A stretch of 64,000 nucleotides of DNA from Bacillus mycoides (GTDB taxonomy: Bacteria > Bacillota > Bacilli > Bacillales > Bacillaceae_G). The translations under genes were made by a program, and so were the position numbers. The stretch covers positions 156,192 to 220,191 of the forward strand of contig NZ_LXLV01000009.1 of the NCBI RefSeq assembly GCF_001757995.1. Direction: 5' to 3'. Under the pieces are notes generated by a model. That model was not told where the DNA came from. It did no database searches and saw nothing but the letters and a program-made list of their open reading frames with translations. Every line of letters starts with the position of its first letter. Position 1 is the first letter of the stretch. Below, in pieces: positions 1-8,236 of the stretch.

Positions 1-150
1 TGAATGCAAGATATATTATATCAAAATAATACATTTTTGAATATTGTTATTTTAAATTTTGTAATATTAGAATTTTGCAATTCAGAATTTTGTGGAAATT
101 TATCAGTTGAAGTCTTTATAATAAAAATAAAAAGATGATGAGATGGTGGA

Positions 151-687
151 ATGATGCAAAAGAAAAAACGTTTGCGTGAATTCTTTGAAATAATTGCAAT
201 TGCATGTTTATTGGTGTTTTTGGCGAAAATCTTTTTGTTTTTTCCTACGACTGTAAAAGGAGCATCGATGAGGCCGACGTTACAAGATGGAGATAAAGTA
301 ATTATTAATAAACTTGCAAAGAGATTTGAAAGTTATGAGAGAGAGGATATTATTGTCGTGAAGACAGATAATTTCTACGTGAAGAGAGTTATCGGATTGC
401 CAGGAGATGTAATTGAGATGAAAAATGATCAATTATATGTTAATCATCAAGTGAAAAACGAAGAGTATTTAAAGAATAATAAAAAACAGGCAGAAAAATT
501 ACTTATCAATTTAACTGAAGATTTTGGACCGATTACAATTCCTAAAAATAAAATTTTTGTGATGGGAGATAATCGTTTAGTTAGTAGGGATAGTAGGAAC
601 GGCTTAGGGCTCATTGATAGAACAGAAGTATTAGGAAAGCTCATGGCGATATATTATCCATTTGAACATGTGAAAATTGTAGATTAA
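151..687 (+). CDS. Type I signal peptidase (S26 family)
   Basis: This membrane-bound serine/lysine protease removes signal peptides from proteins leaving through Sec or Tat. One N-terminal membrane segment (about residues 10-30) follows a short basic start, the type I topology of Gram-positive SipS/LepB enzymes. The catalytic Ser lies in the motif GASMRPTL (about residue 40) and the general-base Lys in YVKRVIGLPGD (about residue 80). The box GDNR...SRDSR near residue 140 is also conserved. The length of 178 residues is usual. Two in-frame ATGs at 151 and 154 follow a weak GGTGGA ribosome site. It is a single-gene unit with its own terminator. B. cereus group genomes carry several paralogues, so I give no specific symbol. 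Confidence 0.95.
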   Translation: MMQKKKRLREFFEIIAIACLLVFLAKIFLFFPTTVKGASMRPTLQDGDKVIINKLAKRFESYEREDIIVVKTDNFYVKRVIGLPGDVIEMKNDQLYVNHQVKNEEYLKNNKKQAEKLLINLTEDFGPITIPKNKIFVMGDNRLVSRDSRNGLGLIDRTEVLGKLMAIYYPFEHVKIVD

Positions 688-691
688 AAAT

Positions 692-728
692 AAGAAAAAC
701 CAAGCGAATTAGTTGCTTGGTTTTTCTT
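692..728 (+). terminator. Rho-independent terminator of the signal peptidase gene
   Basis: A perfect 14-bp inverted repeat with a 9-base loop, followed by a T-rich tail, starts a few bases after the stop codon. Its arms hold CCAAGC and GCTTGG. Confidence 0.9.
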
Positions 729-747
729 ATTTAAACAGTTGGTGTTT

Positions 748-831
748 TACTGCCCGTAAACGCCCGATTGGTGAGGGTTAATAATCAGTGGGGGATGAAC
801 AAAACCCCCACTGATTATAGTTTCACTTTAT
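748..831 (+). repeat. bcr1 repeat, 5'-truncated copy
   Basis: The right half of the about 155-bp repeat seen eight times in this window: the segment CTGCCCGTAAACGCCCGATT, the inverted GTGGGGG/CCCCCAC hairpin and the end GTTTCACTTTAT. The left part with the CCCACC arms is missing. Its right end overlaps the stop codon of the minus-strand gene at 823. Confidence 0.85.
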
Positions 832-3591
832 TGTTTCTTGTGAAGCGATATGTTCATTATTTTGGTCGATATTTAACATGAATTTTCGTTGTAAAAATTG
901 CAATTTAAAGAGTGTTAAAGGATCATGATAAGTTTCTGGGTTCGTTCTTAGCTTTGTTAAAGTTTGCTCATCTTCTTGTATTTCAAGTTGGGCTGCTTCT
1001 ACAGTTTGTTTCAATATGCTAAGAGGGTCCTTAAAGAACATCATGATATCACGTTCTAGCGCACCTTCAAATACTTCAAATTGAAGGAAGAATTGTTTTG
1101 AAATCATCTGAGCAACTTCTGTATAATCTTCTGTTTCAATATATTGTTTATATTTATTTGATAGCATAGATTGATTTTTTTGCATATTACCGAATAATTT
1201 CCCTGCACTCTTTAAGAAAAATTGTGTCGGTGTAAAGCGTAATAAAATATTGATGTTAGCTACTGTAATTCTATTCGTCATTCTTGCAACATCTCTATCC
1301 CAGTCGTCTAGTAATTTGAAATCACAAGGAAGTTTAATACGCTCTTCCTCATAGAGCTTATTAAAGGTATCGCCCATTTCATCTAAATAAGCCTGAGCTT
1401 GAATGAATTCATTATGAGCAGTTTCAATCCATTCTTGAATAGATTGAGTAAATTTAGGAAGAAGCACTTGCTGTACATGTTTTTGAATTCTTTCATTCAT
1501 TGCTACATTTAGTTCTTCATGGACCAATTTGAAATCACTATCTTCTTGAACAAGATCAGAGCAACTCTGCAACAATTCAGGAATTTGAGAATGTATATCC
1601 TGCGTAATCTCTTCTTTTGTTAAGAGATAAGATTCTGTAATAGAACGAATTTTATCTTTTTGAATGGCAGTAAGATTATTAATAAAACCATCAAGTTTTA
1701 CTAAAATATGTTTATTCCAGCGGACGGATTTCACTAACGTATTTTCTAATTCCACACGTTCATTTACAAGGTATGCAATTGTTTTTTGGATAAACCATAA
1801 TAATTTTTCAATGCGTTCTTTTTCCACGTTACGCTGAGTAAGGTTAGAAAGAATAGAGTCTGTTACGTTACCTAGCTGTTCACTACTCTCCTGTGAAGGA
1901 GAGTAAGGGAAAAATTGTGCTTCTGGGAAATGTATGAGTATTTTCTTTTTAATGCTGTTCGTAATATTTTCACTAGTATTCGTATCAATTGTTTGTAAGA
2001 CGAATTGAATTTGTAAATTTGGTACTTGCTCACGAATATATAATAATGTATCGAGCTCTTCATCATGTAATGGTGAAGCTGAATTTAGTACATAGATGAG
2101 ACTATCTGCTGCCTGTAAGTATTCAAAGTGAGAGCTGTTTTTGTCAAGTTGTCCATGCACAGTAGGTGTGACAAGGAATGAAAACTTATTTTTTCGTAAA
2201 AATCTACTTGGTAATTTAACTTCAATACATTTTCTTTCTAGCTCTGACTGAGAAGGTACCGCTAGTATGTTATGAAGTTCGTCAAAGTTTGGTATATTTC
2301 GTATATCTAGCTCTGTAAGCTCAGTTATTTCAGTTTGACTATTATCTTTAAATGTAATTGAAGTTGTTATAGCTTCATTTAATATATTTTCTCCTAGTAT
2401 AGAGTTAATAAAGGCTGATTTATCATAATCGCTAGCTCCTGCTACTAGAAGTTGTGTAACAGTTAAATCGTATAACTCACGAACAAGTAGTGTGAATTGA
2501 TGACCTAAATCTACATCATTCTTCTCAGCCCATACAGCAATCGTTTCAAATAATGCTGATACGTCTGCCATATCAACATTTGCATGAGCTGATGCATTTG
2601 AAAGTAAGGCACCTGCGCTTTTTACGAGTAATGATTCTAGAGTTGTCGGTGAAACTTCATTCCATGCTAATACTGCTGCGGAGACAAGTAAAGAATCTTC
2701 CGCTCTCGTTAAACTAAACCAATTTGTTAATAAATCTGGTACAAGTCCTTGTAATTCGTGCATGAAATGTTGTCCAGTAATCAATTCGAAGTACGTCTCT
2801 TGATAGCGAGTAGAAATTTCATTCCAATCGTCATGAGCATCTACTTCAATATGTAAGAATAGGTGATTTATTGTTTGAATCCAAGGTAGATGGAATGATT
2901 CATTTTCATAGCTGTTCCAAAGTGAGATAACAAGCTCTTTAAATTGAACTTGATCAATTGTATATAAGGCTTTTAAAGATTCATAGAAATACTCAGGTTT
3001 AATTTTTTTAGTAAAGCCTCTGTTCACATAATTGATTAAAGTATCGAACCAGTGTAATGATTTTGTTCGAATTCCTTCTTGAACAGCGAGTTCAATAGCA
3101 TTATTCCAATCTTCTTGTTTTTCATAGAACGATCGAGCGATTGCAGTAATATTTGGATAGTCTGGTTGAAATGCAACAGCTTCGCTAATCGTCTTAAATG
3201 CTAGTCCTAAACGATTTTGCTCTATATAAAGAGAAAGAAGTTGTAGGGAAACTTCCATCGTAAGAGTTGTATCTTCTGTTTGGATAGATGTATAAATTTC
3301 TTCTGCTTTTGGTAAGAAACCTAATTCGAAATAAGCATCTGCAATATTCTTCATAGCCCAGAGAGCAAGTTCATTATTTACTTTCTCCCATTTGAATATA
3401 GCGGCTTCAAAGTCGTTAGTTTGAAAATAAACTTCACCTTGTGCGAAGCGAATATTAGATATATTGGAGAATTCATTTTTTGATTCATTTATATATGCTT
3501 CACCGAGTACTTCCGCTACCGGAATGGAAGAGTCTTCTGTTAAAAATGTTTTATAGTAAATCTTTTGGATAAATTGTTTTTCAATGGTCAT
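823..3591 (-). CDS. TPR-repeat protein with degenerate dynamin-like GTPase domain
   Basis: A 922-residue cytosolic protein. Residues 1 to about 200 are helical, TPR-like repeats. Around residue 400 a GTPase-like core begins (VAGASDYDKSAFINSILG). It resembles the P-loop of dynamin-like or YdjA/YjdA-type GTPases, but the second loop glycine is lost before the KS. A G4-like element, LQTID, stands in place of NKxD. The C-terminal 350 residues are long helices with coiled-coil character, as in dynamin stalks. I start at the ATG at 3591 because GGGGG lies 7 bases upstream; an upstream in-frame start would add 18 residues. Nucleotide hydrolysis is doubtful. The function is unknown; membrane remodelling or scaffolding is inference only. 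The stop codon lies inside a bcr1 repeat. Confidence 0.8.
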   Translation of the reverse strand: MTIEKQFIQKIYYKTFLTEDSSIPVAEVLGEAYINESKNEFSNISNIRFAQGEVYFQTNDFEAAIFKWEKVNNELALWAMKNIADAYFELGFLPKAEEIYTSIQTEDTTLTMEVSLQLLSLYIEQNRLGLAFKTISEAVAFQPDYPNITAIARSFYEKQEDWNNAIELAVQEGIRTKSLHWFDTLINYVNRGFTKKIKPEYFYESLKALYTIDQVQFKELVISLWNSYENESFHLPWIQTINHLFLHIEVDAHDDWNEISTRYQETYFELITGQHFMHELQGLVPDLLTNWFSLTRAEDSLLVSAAVLAWNEVSPTTLESLLVKSAGALLSNASAHANVDMADVSALFETIAVWAEKNDVDLGHQFTLLVRELYDLTVTQLLVAGASDYDKSAFINSILGENILNEAITTSITFKDNSQTEITELTELDIRNIPNFDELHNILAVPSQSELERKCIEVKLPSRFLRKNKFSFLVTPTVHGQLDKNSSHFEYLQAADSLIYVLNSASPLHDEELDTLLYIREQVPNLQIQFVLQTIDTNTSENITNSIKKKILIHFPEAQFFPYSPSQESSEQLGNVTDSILSNLTQRNVEKERIEKLLWFIQKTIAYLVNERVELENTLVKSVRWNKHILVKLDGFINNLTAIQKDKIRSITESYLLTKEEITQDIHSQIPELLQSCSDLVQEDSDFKLVHEELNVAMNERIQKHVQQVLLPKFTQSIQEWIETAHNEFIQAQAYLDEMGDTFNKLYEEERIKLPCDFKLLDDWDRDVARMTNRITVANINILLRFTPTQFFLKSAGKLFGNMQKNQSMLSNKYKQYIETEDYTEVAQMISKQFFLQFEVFEGALERDIMMFFKDPLSILKQTVEAAQLEIQEDEQTLTKLRTNPETYHDPLTLFKLQFLQRKFMLNIDQNNEHIASQETIK

Positions 3592-4069
3592 GTTCGTTCC
3601 CCCTGTATAATTTAGAAAAATGATGTTGTATGTAAAAGGGTGCATGTTACTCTAATAGGTAGAAGTTGCATTATATAGACCAAACTATGTTTTTGCTAGA
3701 TATATCATTTTTCCTGAGAGTTAAACCGTTGCAAAAAGTAACTTTCCTTTATTGTAACAAAAAAATAAGCCTATGAATTTTTATTTTTTAATCTCGCTAT
3801 TTATAGGCAGTAAGACTCCTACTCCAAAATTTAGTGAATGCAAGGAAGTTAAGTGGGAGCCCTGCTGCCCGTAAAATCCAGATTGGTGCGAGATAATAAT
3901 GAGTGGTGATGGATAAAAAAAACCACTGCTTAAATCTCTGTTTAAGGAATGGAATAGAAGTAGAGTTCATTATAAAAACAATGTATAGTGAATATGTATA
4001 CCATGTTTGTCTTAAAGATAGAATGGGCACAATATGGAATAACGATCGTGTATAGGATGTGTCTTCCGA
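3592..4069. other. Intergenic region between divergent genes
   Basis: A stretch of about 480 bases between the TPR/GTPase gene and dedA. It holds a decayed bcr1 copy (3786-3944) and presumably both promoters. I see no convincing coding sequence; open frames here cross the repeat and lack ribosome sites. Confidence 0.6.
3786..3944 (+). repeat. bcr1 repeat, degenerate copy
   Basis: It keeps the order of bcr1 motifs: CTCGCTATTT, GGCAGTAAGACTCC, AAGGAAGTTAAGTGGGAG, CTGCCCGTAAA, then a decayed GTGGT/ACCAC hairpin. Many substitutions separate it from the other copies, and the terminal TTTCACTTTAT is lost. It is probably an old insertion. Confidence 0.7.
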
Positions 4070-4663
4070 ATGGAACAACATATTGGCGAGTTAATCGCAC
4101 ATTATGGGTATTTTGGAATTATTATAGCTTTAGCTGGCGGGATTGTTGGATTACCTATACCGGATGAGTTTTTATTGACTTTTATTGGCTATAACATTTC
4201 AAAAGGAGTTATGTCAGGAACAGCTGCTTTTTTAAGTGGAATGGCAGGTGCAATGCTTGGCATTACATTAAGTTACATATTAGGTTTAAAACTTGGGCTC
4301 CCTGTTTTAAAAAAATATGGTCCGAAAGTTAGAATTAAGGAACATCATATTGAAAAAACACATATTCTATTTGAAAAATACGGTCCATTTCTTTTAATGA
4401 TTGGTTACTTTATACCGGGAGTACGTCATTTAACAGCATATTTTGCTGGAGTTTCAAATTTAACATTGTGGCGATTTTGTTTGTATGCTTACGGTGGTGC
4501 ACTAATTTGGATAAGTGTTTTTATTGGCCTAGGTTGGAAACTGGGAGAGAAGTGGCGCTTTGTTGAATATAGTTTACATCATTATGGGATATGGATTTTA
4601 TTAGTTTCGGCAATTGTAACATTGATTGTGTGGATTTACATAAGGAAAAGGCAAAACCGCTAA
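4070..4663 (+). CDS. DedA family membrane protein
   Basis: A 197-residue protein with about five hydrophobic segments. It carries the DedA/SNARE-associated signature: an N-terminal GYFGIIIALAGGIVGLPIPDE stretch with the buried acidic residue, and the motif FIPGVRHLTAYFAG at about residue 115 with the conserved Arg. Family members act in undecaprenyl-phosphate or phospholipid recycling and membrane homeostasis. The specific substrate here is not known. The ATG at 4070 is preceded by a weak AGGATG. Its terminator overlaps the end of the gene. Confidence 0.9.
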   Translation: MEQHIGELIAHYGYFGIIIALAGGIVGLPIPDEFLLTFIGYNISKGVMSGTAAFLSGMAGAMLGITLSYILGLKLGLPVLKKYGPKVRIKEHHIEKTHILFEKYGPFLLMIGYFIPGVRHLTAYFAGVSNLTLWRFCLYAYGGALIWISVFIGLGWKLGEKWRFVEYSLHHYGIWILLVSAIVTLIVWIYIRKRQNR

Positions 4664-4678
4664 TAATAGCGGTTTTTT
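4653..4678. terminator. Bidirectional terminator between dedA and the EamA gene
   Basis: The inverted repeat AACCGCTA...TAGCGGTT with a T tail on the plus strand and A/T flanks on both sides. It overlaps the 3' ends of two convergent genes. Confidence 0.85.
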
Positions 4679-5105
4679 AGCTGAAAGCAATAAATAATAC
4701 ACCAGCTGTAATAAAGACTACACCAATACCAGTCATAAAGTTTAACTTTTCACCTAATATAATCATCGCGAGAATAATGGAAAATACTACACTTAATTTA
4801 TCGATAGGTGCTACTTGTGAAACTTTTCCTGTTTTTAATGCAAGAAAATAAAATAGCCATGACGAAGCACCAGCGATTCCACTTAATGTGATAAATAGCA
4901 GTGCTTTTTTATTTAGGAGTACATCACCGATATTTTGAAATTTACCTTGTATAATAATAACTCCTACCATAAATAATGCCATAATAATAGATCGAATAGT
5001 TGTTGCGACGTTGGCATCGATTCCATCTAAGCCGATCTTTCCAAAAATAGATACGAGGGCAGCGGCAACTGCTGATAATAGTGCGAATAATAGCCATGAA
5101 CTCAT
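4677..5105 (-). CDS. EamA/DMT family transporter, single-domain form
   Basis: A 142-residue protein with five hydrophobic segments. It corresponds to one EamA repeat rather than the usual two, so it probably works as a dimer like other small DMT proteins. The C-terminal half contains the typical APIDKLSVVFSIILA and GEKLNFMTGIGVVFI elements. The substrate is unknown. It starts at the ATG at 5105 behind a GGAGGAA site. A TATAAT-like -10 lies just upstream, within and next to a Fur-type palindrome, so iron control is likely. A bcr1 copy sits directly upstream. Confidence 0.85.
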   Translation of the reverse strand: MSSWLLFALLSAVAAALVSIFGKIGLDGIDANVATTIRSIIMALFMVGVIIIQGKFQNIGDVLLNKKALLFITLSGIAGASSWLFYFLALKTGKVSQVAPIDKLSVVFSIILAMIILGEKLNFMTGIGVVFITAGVLFIAFS

Positions 5106-5138
5106 AGTGACATTCCTCCAATCTTACATTATTATACA

Positions 5139-5153
5139 TGAAAATCATTCTCA
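5139..5153 (-). promoter_or_regulatory. Fur box in the promoter of the EamA gene
   Basis: The 15-mer TGAAAATCATTCTCA matches the Fur 7-1-7 consensus at 13 of 15 positions. It lies between a TATAAT-like -10 (minus strand) and the bcr1 boundary at 5157. The flanking CATGA/TCATG extend the dyad. Confidence 0.65.
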
Positions 5154-5156
5154 TGT

Positions 5157-5312
5157 ATAAAGTGAAACTTTAATCAGTGGGGGGGAGCATTCCCCATTGA
5201 TTATTAGCCTTCACCAATCGGGCGTTTACGGGCAGCAGGGCTCCCGCCTAACTTCTTTGCTCCACCTGAATTTTGAGGTGGGAGTTTTATTGCCCACAAA
5301 TAGCGTGATAAA
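5157..5312 (-). repeat. bcr1 repeat, complete
   Basis: A full-length copy in reverse orientation, flanked by direct repeats ATAAA at 5157-5161 and 5308-5312. That matches the five-base TTTAT duplication described for bcr1. The inner hairpins CCCACC...GGTGGG and GTGGGG...CCCCA are present. It abuts the -35 region of the EamA gene. Confidence 0.9.
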
Positions 5313-5322
5313 TAACGAAATA

Positions 5323-5358
5323 AACCCCCGCCCTATATATTTAATAAGGTGGGGGTTT
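5323..5358 (-). terminator. Terminator of the 48-residue gene
   Basis: AAACCCCCGCC and GGTGGGGGTTT form a GC-rich hairpin. Read on the minus strand, it starts 6 bases after the stop codon at 5365. Confidence 0.75.
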
Positions 5359-5364
5359 ATTATA

Positions 5365-5511
5365 CTACTCTGCTATTTCTTCATATAAAAAGTACGTTAC
5401 ATTATAAATATGCTCTACTTCATCATCCGTCATAAATAATAATTCGTCACGTTCAATCCCTTTTTTCTTTTCAATAAACTCAATCATGTTTTTTCGTTCT
5501 TCTCTTTTCAT
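5365..5511 (-). CDS. BH0509 family small protein
   Basis: A 48-residue acidic/basic helical protein beginning MKREERKNMIEFIEKKKGIE, with the family core RDELLFMTDDEVEHIY. It resembles the uncharacterised BH0509 family of Bacillaceae, whose members share the REERKNMI and LxxMTDxEVExxY patterns. A GGGGAGA ribosome site stands 10 bases before the ATG. It is flanked by its own terminator, which supports a real monocistronic gene. The function is unknown. Confidence 0.75.
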   Translation of the reverse strand: MKREERKNMIEFIEKKKGIERDELLFMTDDEVEHIYNVTYFLYEEIAE

Positions 5512-5632
5512 CAATTTTTATTTCTCCCCTCAATCTGTTTTAATACAGTTTATTTAAGTTACTGCTATTATATAACAGAATCTTTAGAAAGTTCCACCTA
5601 TTTTATTGTTTTTTTCAGAAGAACCTTTCGAC

Positions 5633-5663
5633 AAAACAAGCCCACCTAAGGGGGGCTTGTTTT
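5633..5663 (-). terminator. Terminator of the PNPOx-like gene
   Basis: AAAACAAGCCC pairs with GGGCTTGTTTT immediately after the stop at 5668 as read on the minus strand. Confidence 0.85.
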
Positions 5664-5667
5664 CATT

Positions 5668-6084
5668 TTAAAGTCGTAAAAACTCGGGCTCGGTCGTACC
5701 AGCACCATCGATGTAATAAATTGTGTCGGGATTGATTTTAATTAGTACATAATTAGGATCTTCCGCACCGAGTAACCAGCGTTTTAAGCTATTAGTCCAA
5801 AATTTGTTTTTTAACGTTTGATCTTCTTCGATGGAAGCTATACCTTCAACTTCAATGTAATCTTCATCTAATTTCTTTCCCTCTCGCCCAAGTAGTACAT
5901 GTACATTTGGATTCTTTTCGATATCTGTTATCTTTTTTGAATTTCGATCTGTTGCAACATATAGTACAAAATCTTCGTGGAAAAACATCATAAAGGCACC
6001 ATGTGGCTTATCGTTACGTATAGTAGATAATACACCAGTACGTTGACCTTGAATAATAGTTGCGATTTTTTCTTTTAAGTGCAT
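5668..6084 (-). CDS. Pyridoxamine 5'-phosphate oxidase-like FMN-binding protein
   Basis: A 138-residue split-barrel protein of the general stress protein 26/PNPOx-like superfamily. The pattern is clear: an N-terminal helix, GVLSTIRNDKPHGAFMMFF, the nucleotide-binding TDRNSKKITDIEKNPNV and the final strand IYYIDGAGTTEPEFLRL. Such proteins bind FMN or a related flavin or haem and act in redox or stress roles. They do not carry the full active site of true PdxH. The ATG at 6084 follows GAGG. It is monocistronic with its own terminator. Confidence 0.8.
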   Translation of the reverse strand: MHLKEKIATIIQGQRTGVLSTIRNDKPHGAFMMFFHEDFVLYVATDRNSKKITDIEKNPNVHVLLGREGKKLDEDYIEVEGIASIEEDQTLKNKFWTNSLKRWLLGAEDPNYVLIKINPDTIYYIDGAGTTEPEFLRL

Positions 6085-6263
6085 ATTTTTAACCTCTTTT
6101 CATAATTTGTAATTTTTTCTGTCTGAACCAGATAATTTAAATATCTTTCATACTGTTTTCTTCAACCCGATTTTTTAAACGTAATTGTGATGAAATCGGA
6201 CAAATTAGGAGATGAATAATAATAATATCGAGGAGAAATACATACGATGGAAGGATGAAAAGC

Positions 6264-7319
6264 ATGTTTAATAAAATATTTCTTATAGTAGCGCTTATAG
6301 GTGTACCACTTTCTGTAATCGGAAAAACACTTCATTGGCCACAAACCATTATGTTTGCTGTATACTGCATTACTATTATTGCATTAGCAGGTTTTATGGG
6401 GAGGGCGACAGAAAGTTTAGCAATTGTTTCTGGGCCTCGGATAGGTGGTTTATTAAATGCAACTTTCGGTAATGCCGTTGAACTTATCATTTCAATTTTT
6501 GCACTTCAGGCAGGATTAACAGAAGTTGTTTTAGCTTCCTTAACTGGTTCTGTACTTGGAAACTTATTACTGGTAGGAGGGTTATCCTTCTTTATAGGTG
6601 GCCTTAAGTATAAAAGACAAAGTTTCAATGTTTATGATGCAAGACATAATTCAGCTTTATTAATATTTGCTGTTGTCGTAGCCTTTGTTATTCCAGAGAT
6701 TTTTTCAATGAAGATGGATGCTGGAAAGACGTATCAATTAAGTATTGGTGTTTCTATTATCATGATTATTATGTACCTTGCTGCATTGCTATTTAAGTTA
6801 GTTACGCACCGTGGTGTATATCAACATAAAAGTGATGAAGTAGCGCATGAGGAAGAGCCAGAGTGGTCAAAAGGTAAAGCGCTACTCATTTTAGCGATAG
6901 CAACACTTGCAGTTGCTTATGTGTCAGAGGCCCTCGTACATACTTTTGAAACGGTCGCAAAGTCGTTTGGCTGGTCAGAGTTATTTATAGGGGTTATTAT
7001 CGTTGCAATTGTTGGTAATGCAGCAGAACATGCATCTGCGATTATTATGGCATATAAAAATAAAGTGAATATCGCAGTAGAAATTGCAGTAGGTTCTACA
7101 TTACAAATCGCCATGTTTGTTGCGCCCGTGTTAGTACTTCTTTCGATGCTTTTTGCACAAAAGATGCCTTTAGTATTTACAATACCAGAACTTGTTTCCA
7201 TGATTACAGCCGTTTTCTTAACCATTGCGATTTCAAATGATGGAGATACAAACTGGTTTGAAGGTGGCACTTTATTAGCAGCGTATGTCATTATGGGAAT
7301 TGGTTTTTATTTATTATGA
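6264..7319 (+). CDS. chaA: Ca2+/H+ antiporter (CaCA/CAX family)
   Basis: A membrane exchanger that moves Ca2+ (and possibly Na+) out of the cell in exchange for protons. It is 351 residues long with about 11 membrane segments. The two inverted alpha-repeats are visible: NATFGNAVELIISIFAL near residue 70 and VGNAAEHASAIIMA near residue 250. Both contain the conserved Gly-Asn-Ala-x-Glu core that binds cation. The order of segments and ends match B. subtilis YfkE (ChaA), whose yfkD neighbour also follows here. I start at the ATG at 6264 because GGAAGG lies 9 bases before it; an ATG at 6255 has no space for the ribosome site. Confidence 0.92.
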   Translation: MFNKIFLIVALIGVPLSVIGKTLHWPQTIMFAVYCITIIALAGFMGRATESLAIVSGPRIGGLLNATFGNAVELIISIFALQAGLTEVVLASLTGSVLGNLLLVGGLSFFIGGLKYKRQSFNVYDARHNSALLIFAVVVAFVIPEIFSMKMDAGKTYQLSIGVSIIMIIMYLAALLFKLVTHRGVYQHKSDEVAHEEEPEWSKGKALLILAIATLAVAYVSEALVHTFETVAKSFGWSELFIGVIIVAIVGNAAEHASAIIMAYKNKVNIAVEIAVGSTLQIAMFVAPVLVLLSMLFAQKMPLVFTIPELVSMITAVFLTIAISNDGDTNWFEGGTLLAAYVIMGIGFYLL

Positions 7320-7400
7320 AAAATAGGCATAACAATTGTATTGAGAGAAAACAATAAACAAAGTAGTATATATACCTTTACATAGGAAGGAGCCAGACAG

Positions 7401-8198
7401 GTGAAACGAGTATACAGCATATGTCTTTCAACCATGGTCTCGTTTATTTTATTATTTCCTAACAGTAGTTTCGCAAAGACAACGGTAGAAGTAAAAATGC
7501 CTTCATCTGTTTTAAATATTTCAAAAGATAATACATTCCCAAATGACGCGCAAGATTTACCGCGTTTACAGCCAAGTAAGTTTGCTCAAGAACTATTGAA
7601 AACAGCAAATATCAAAATTGAAAATCCTGATTTAATTCGAATGTTTAATGAAACAACAATTTCGAATGCACCGCTTGCGGTAGGGTACCGGGCGAAAATT
7701 TATTTAGGTCAATGGGCATTAAATTATGAGTCGATAGATACATCGATTAATTGGGAATATAAGCAAGTAAATCGAAATGTATATGATAATCGCGGAGGTG
7801 ATCGCTTATACCCACTTCGCTATAAGCAAGAAACCCAAAAGACAATCGAAGGTGATTTAACAGCAGATATGAAAGATGCTACAGATGTGAAAAAAATGAT
7901 GCTTCTAAAAGCGCTTGAAAAAGTACAATTGCCACTTTCATTTAAAACAACCATTGGTTATGGTACTGGACATGAGCGTGTTTATAATATTAGTCCAAGT
8001 CAACTTGGATATTTATATGCGTATACACCAGCAGTAAATGAAAAAGGAAAAGTAACATTTGGAGAAGTCTACCTTGTGTTAAAAGGGAATCAAAAAAGGC
8101 TTGTCGTGAAAAATATTACATCTCAAGGAATCGGAGCTGCTATTCCAATTCATGATCATTTATTTTTTAAGTTTATTTCTTCATCGCACGCACAATGA
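7401..8198 (+). CDS. yfkD: YfkD-like secreted protein
   Basis: A 265-residue exported protein with a Sec signal peptide (basic start, hydrophobic MVSFILLFPNSSFA, cleavage near residue 26). The mature part is mostly beta-rich and carries no catalytic motif that I recognise. It corresponds to B. subtilis YfkD by position next to yfkE and by size. The start is GTG at 7401 behind AGGAAGGAG. The function is unknown. A shared hairpin terminator separates it from the convergent radical SAM gene. Confidence 0.82.
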   Translation: MKRVYSICLSTMVSFILLFPNSSFAKTTVEVKMPSSVLNISKDNTFPNDAQDLPRLQPSKFAQELLKTANIKIENPDLIRMFNETTISNAPLAVGYRAKIYLGQWALNYESIDTSINWEYKQVNRNVYDNRGGDRLYPLRYKQETQKTIEGDLTADMKDATDVKKMMLLKALEKVQLPLSFKTTIGYGTGHERVYNISPSQLGYLYAYTPAVNEKGKVTFGEVYLVLKGNQKRLVVKNITSQGIGAAIPIHDHLFFKFISSSHAQ

Positions 8199-8201
8199 AA
8201 T

Positions 8202-8234
8202 AAAAAACGTCAGCACACCGGCTGACGTTTTTTT
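8202..8234. terminator. Bidirectional terminator, yfkD / radical SAM gene
   Basis: AAAAAACGTCAGC and GCTGACGTTTTTT form a strong hairpin with A- and T-runs on either side, between two convergent genes. Confidence 0.92.
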
Positions 8235-8236
8235 AT

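Noticed and set aside
3797-4081. 94-codon open frame on the minus strand
   Set aside because: It runs through a decayed bcr1 copy and the dedA upstream region, without a ribosome site.
5197-5388. 63-codon open frame
   Set aside because: It lies mainly in a bcr1 repeat and overlaps the real 48-residue gene on the other strand.
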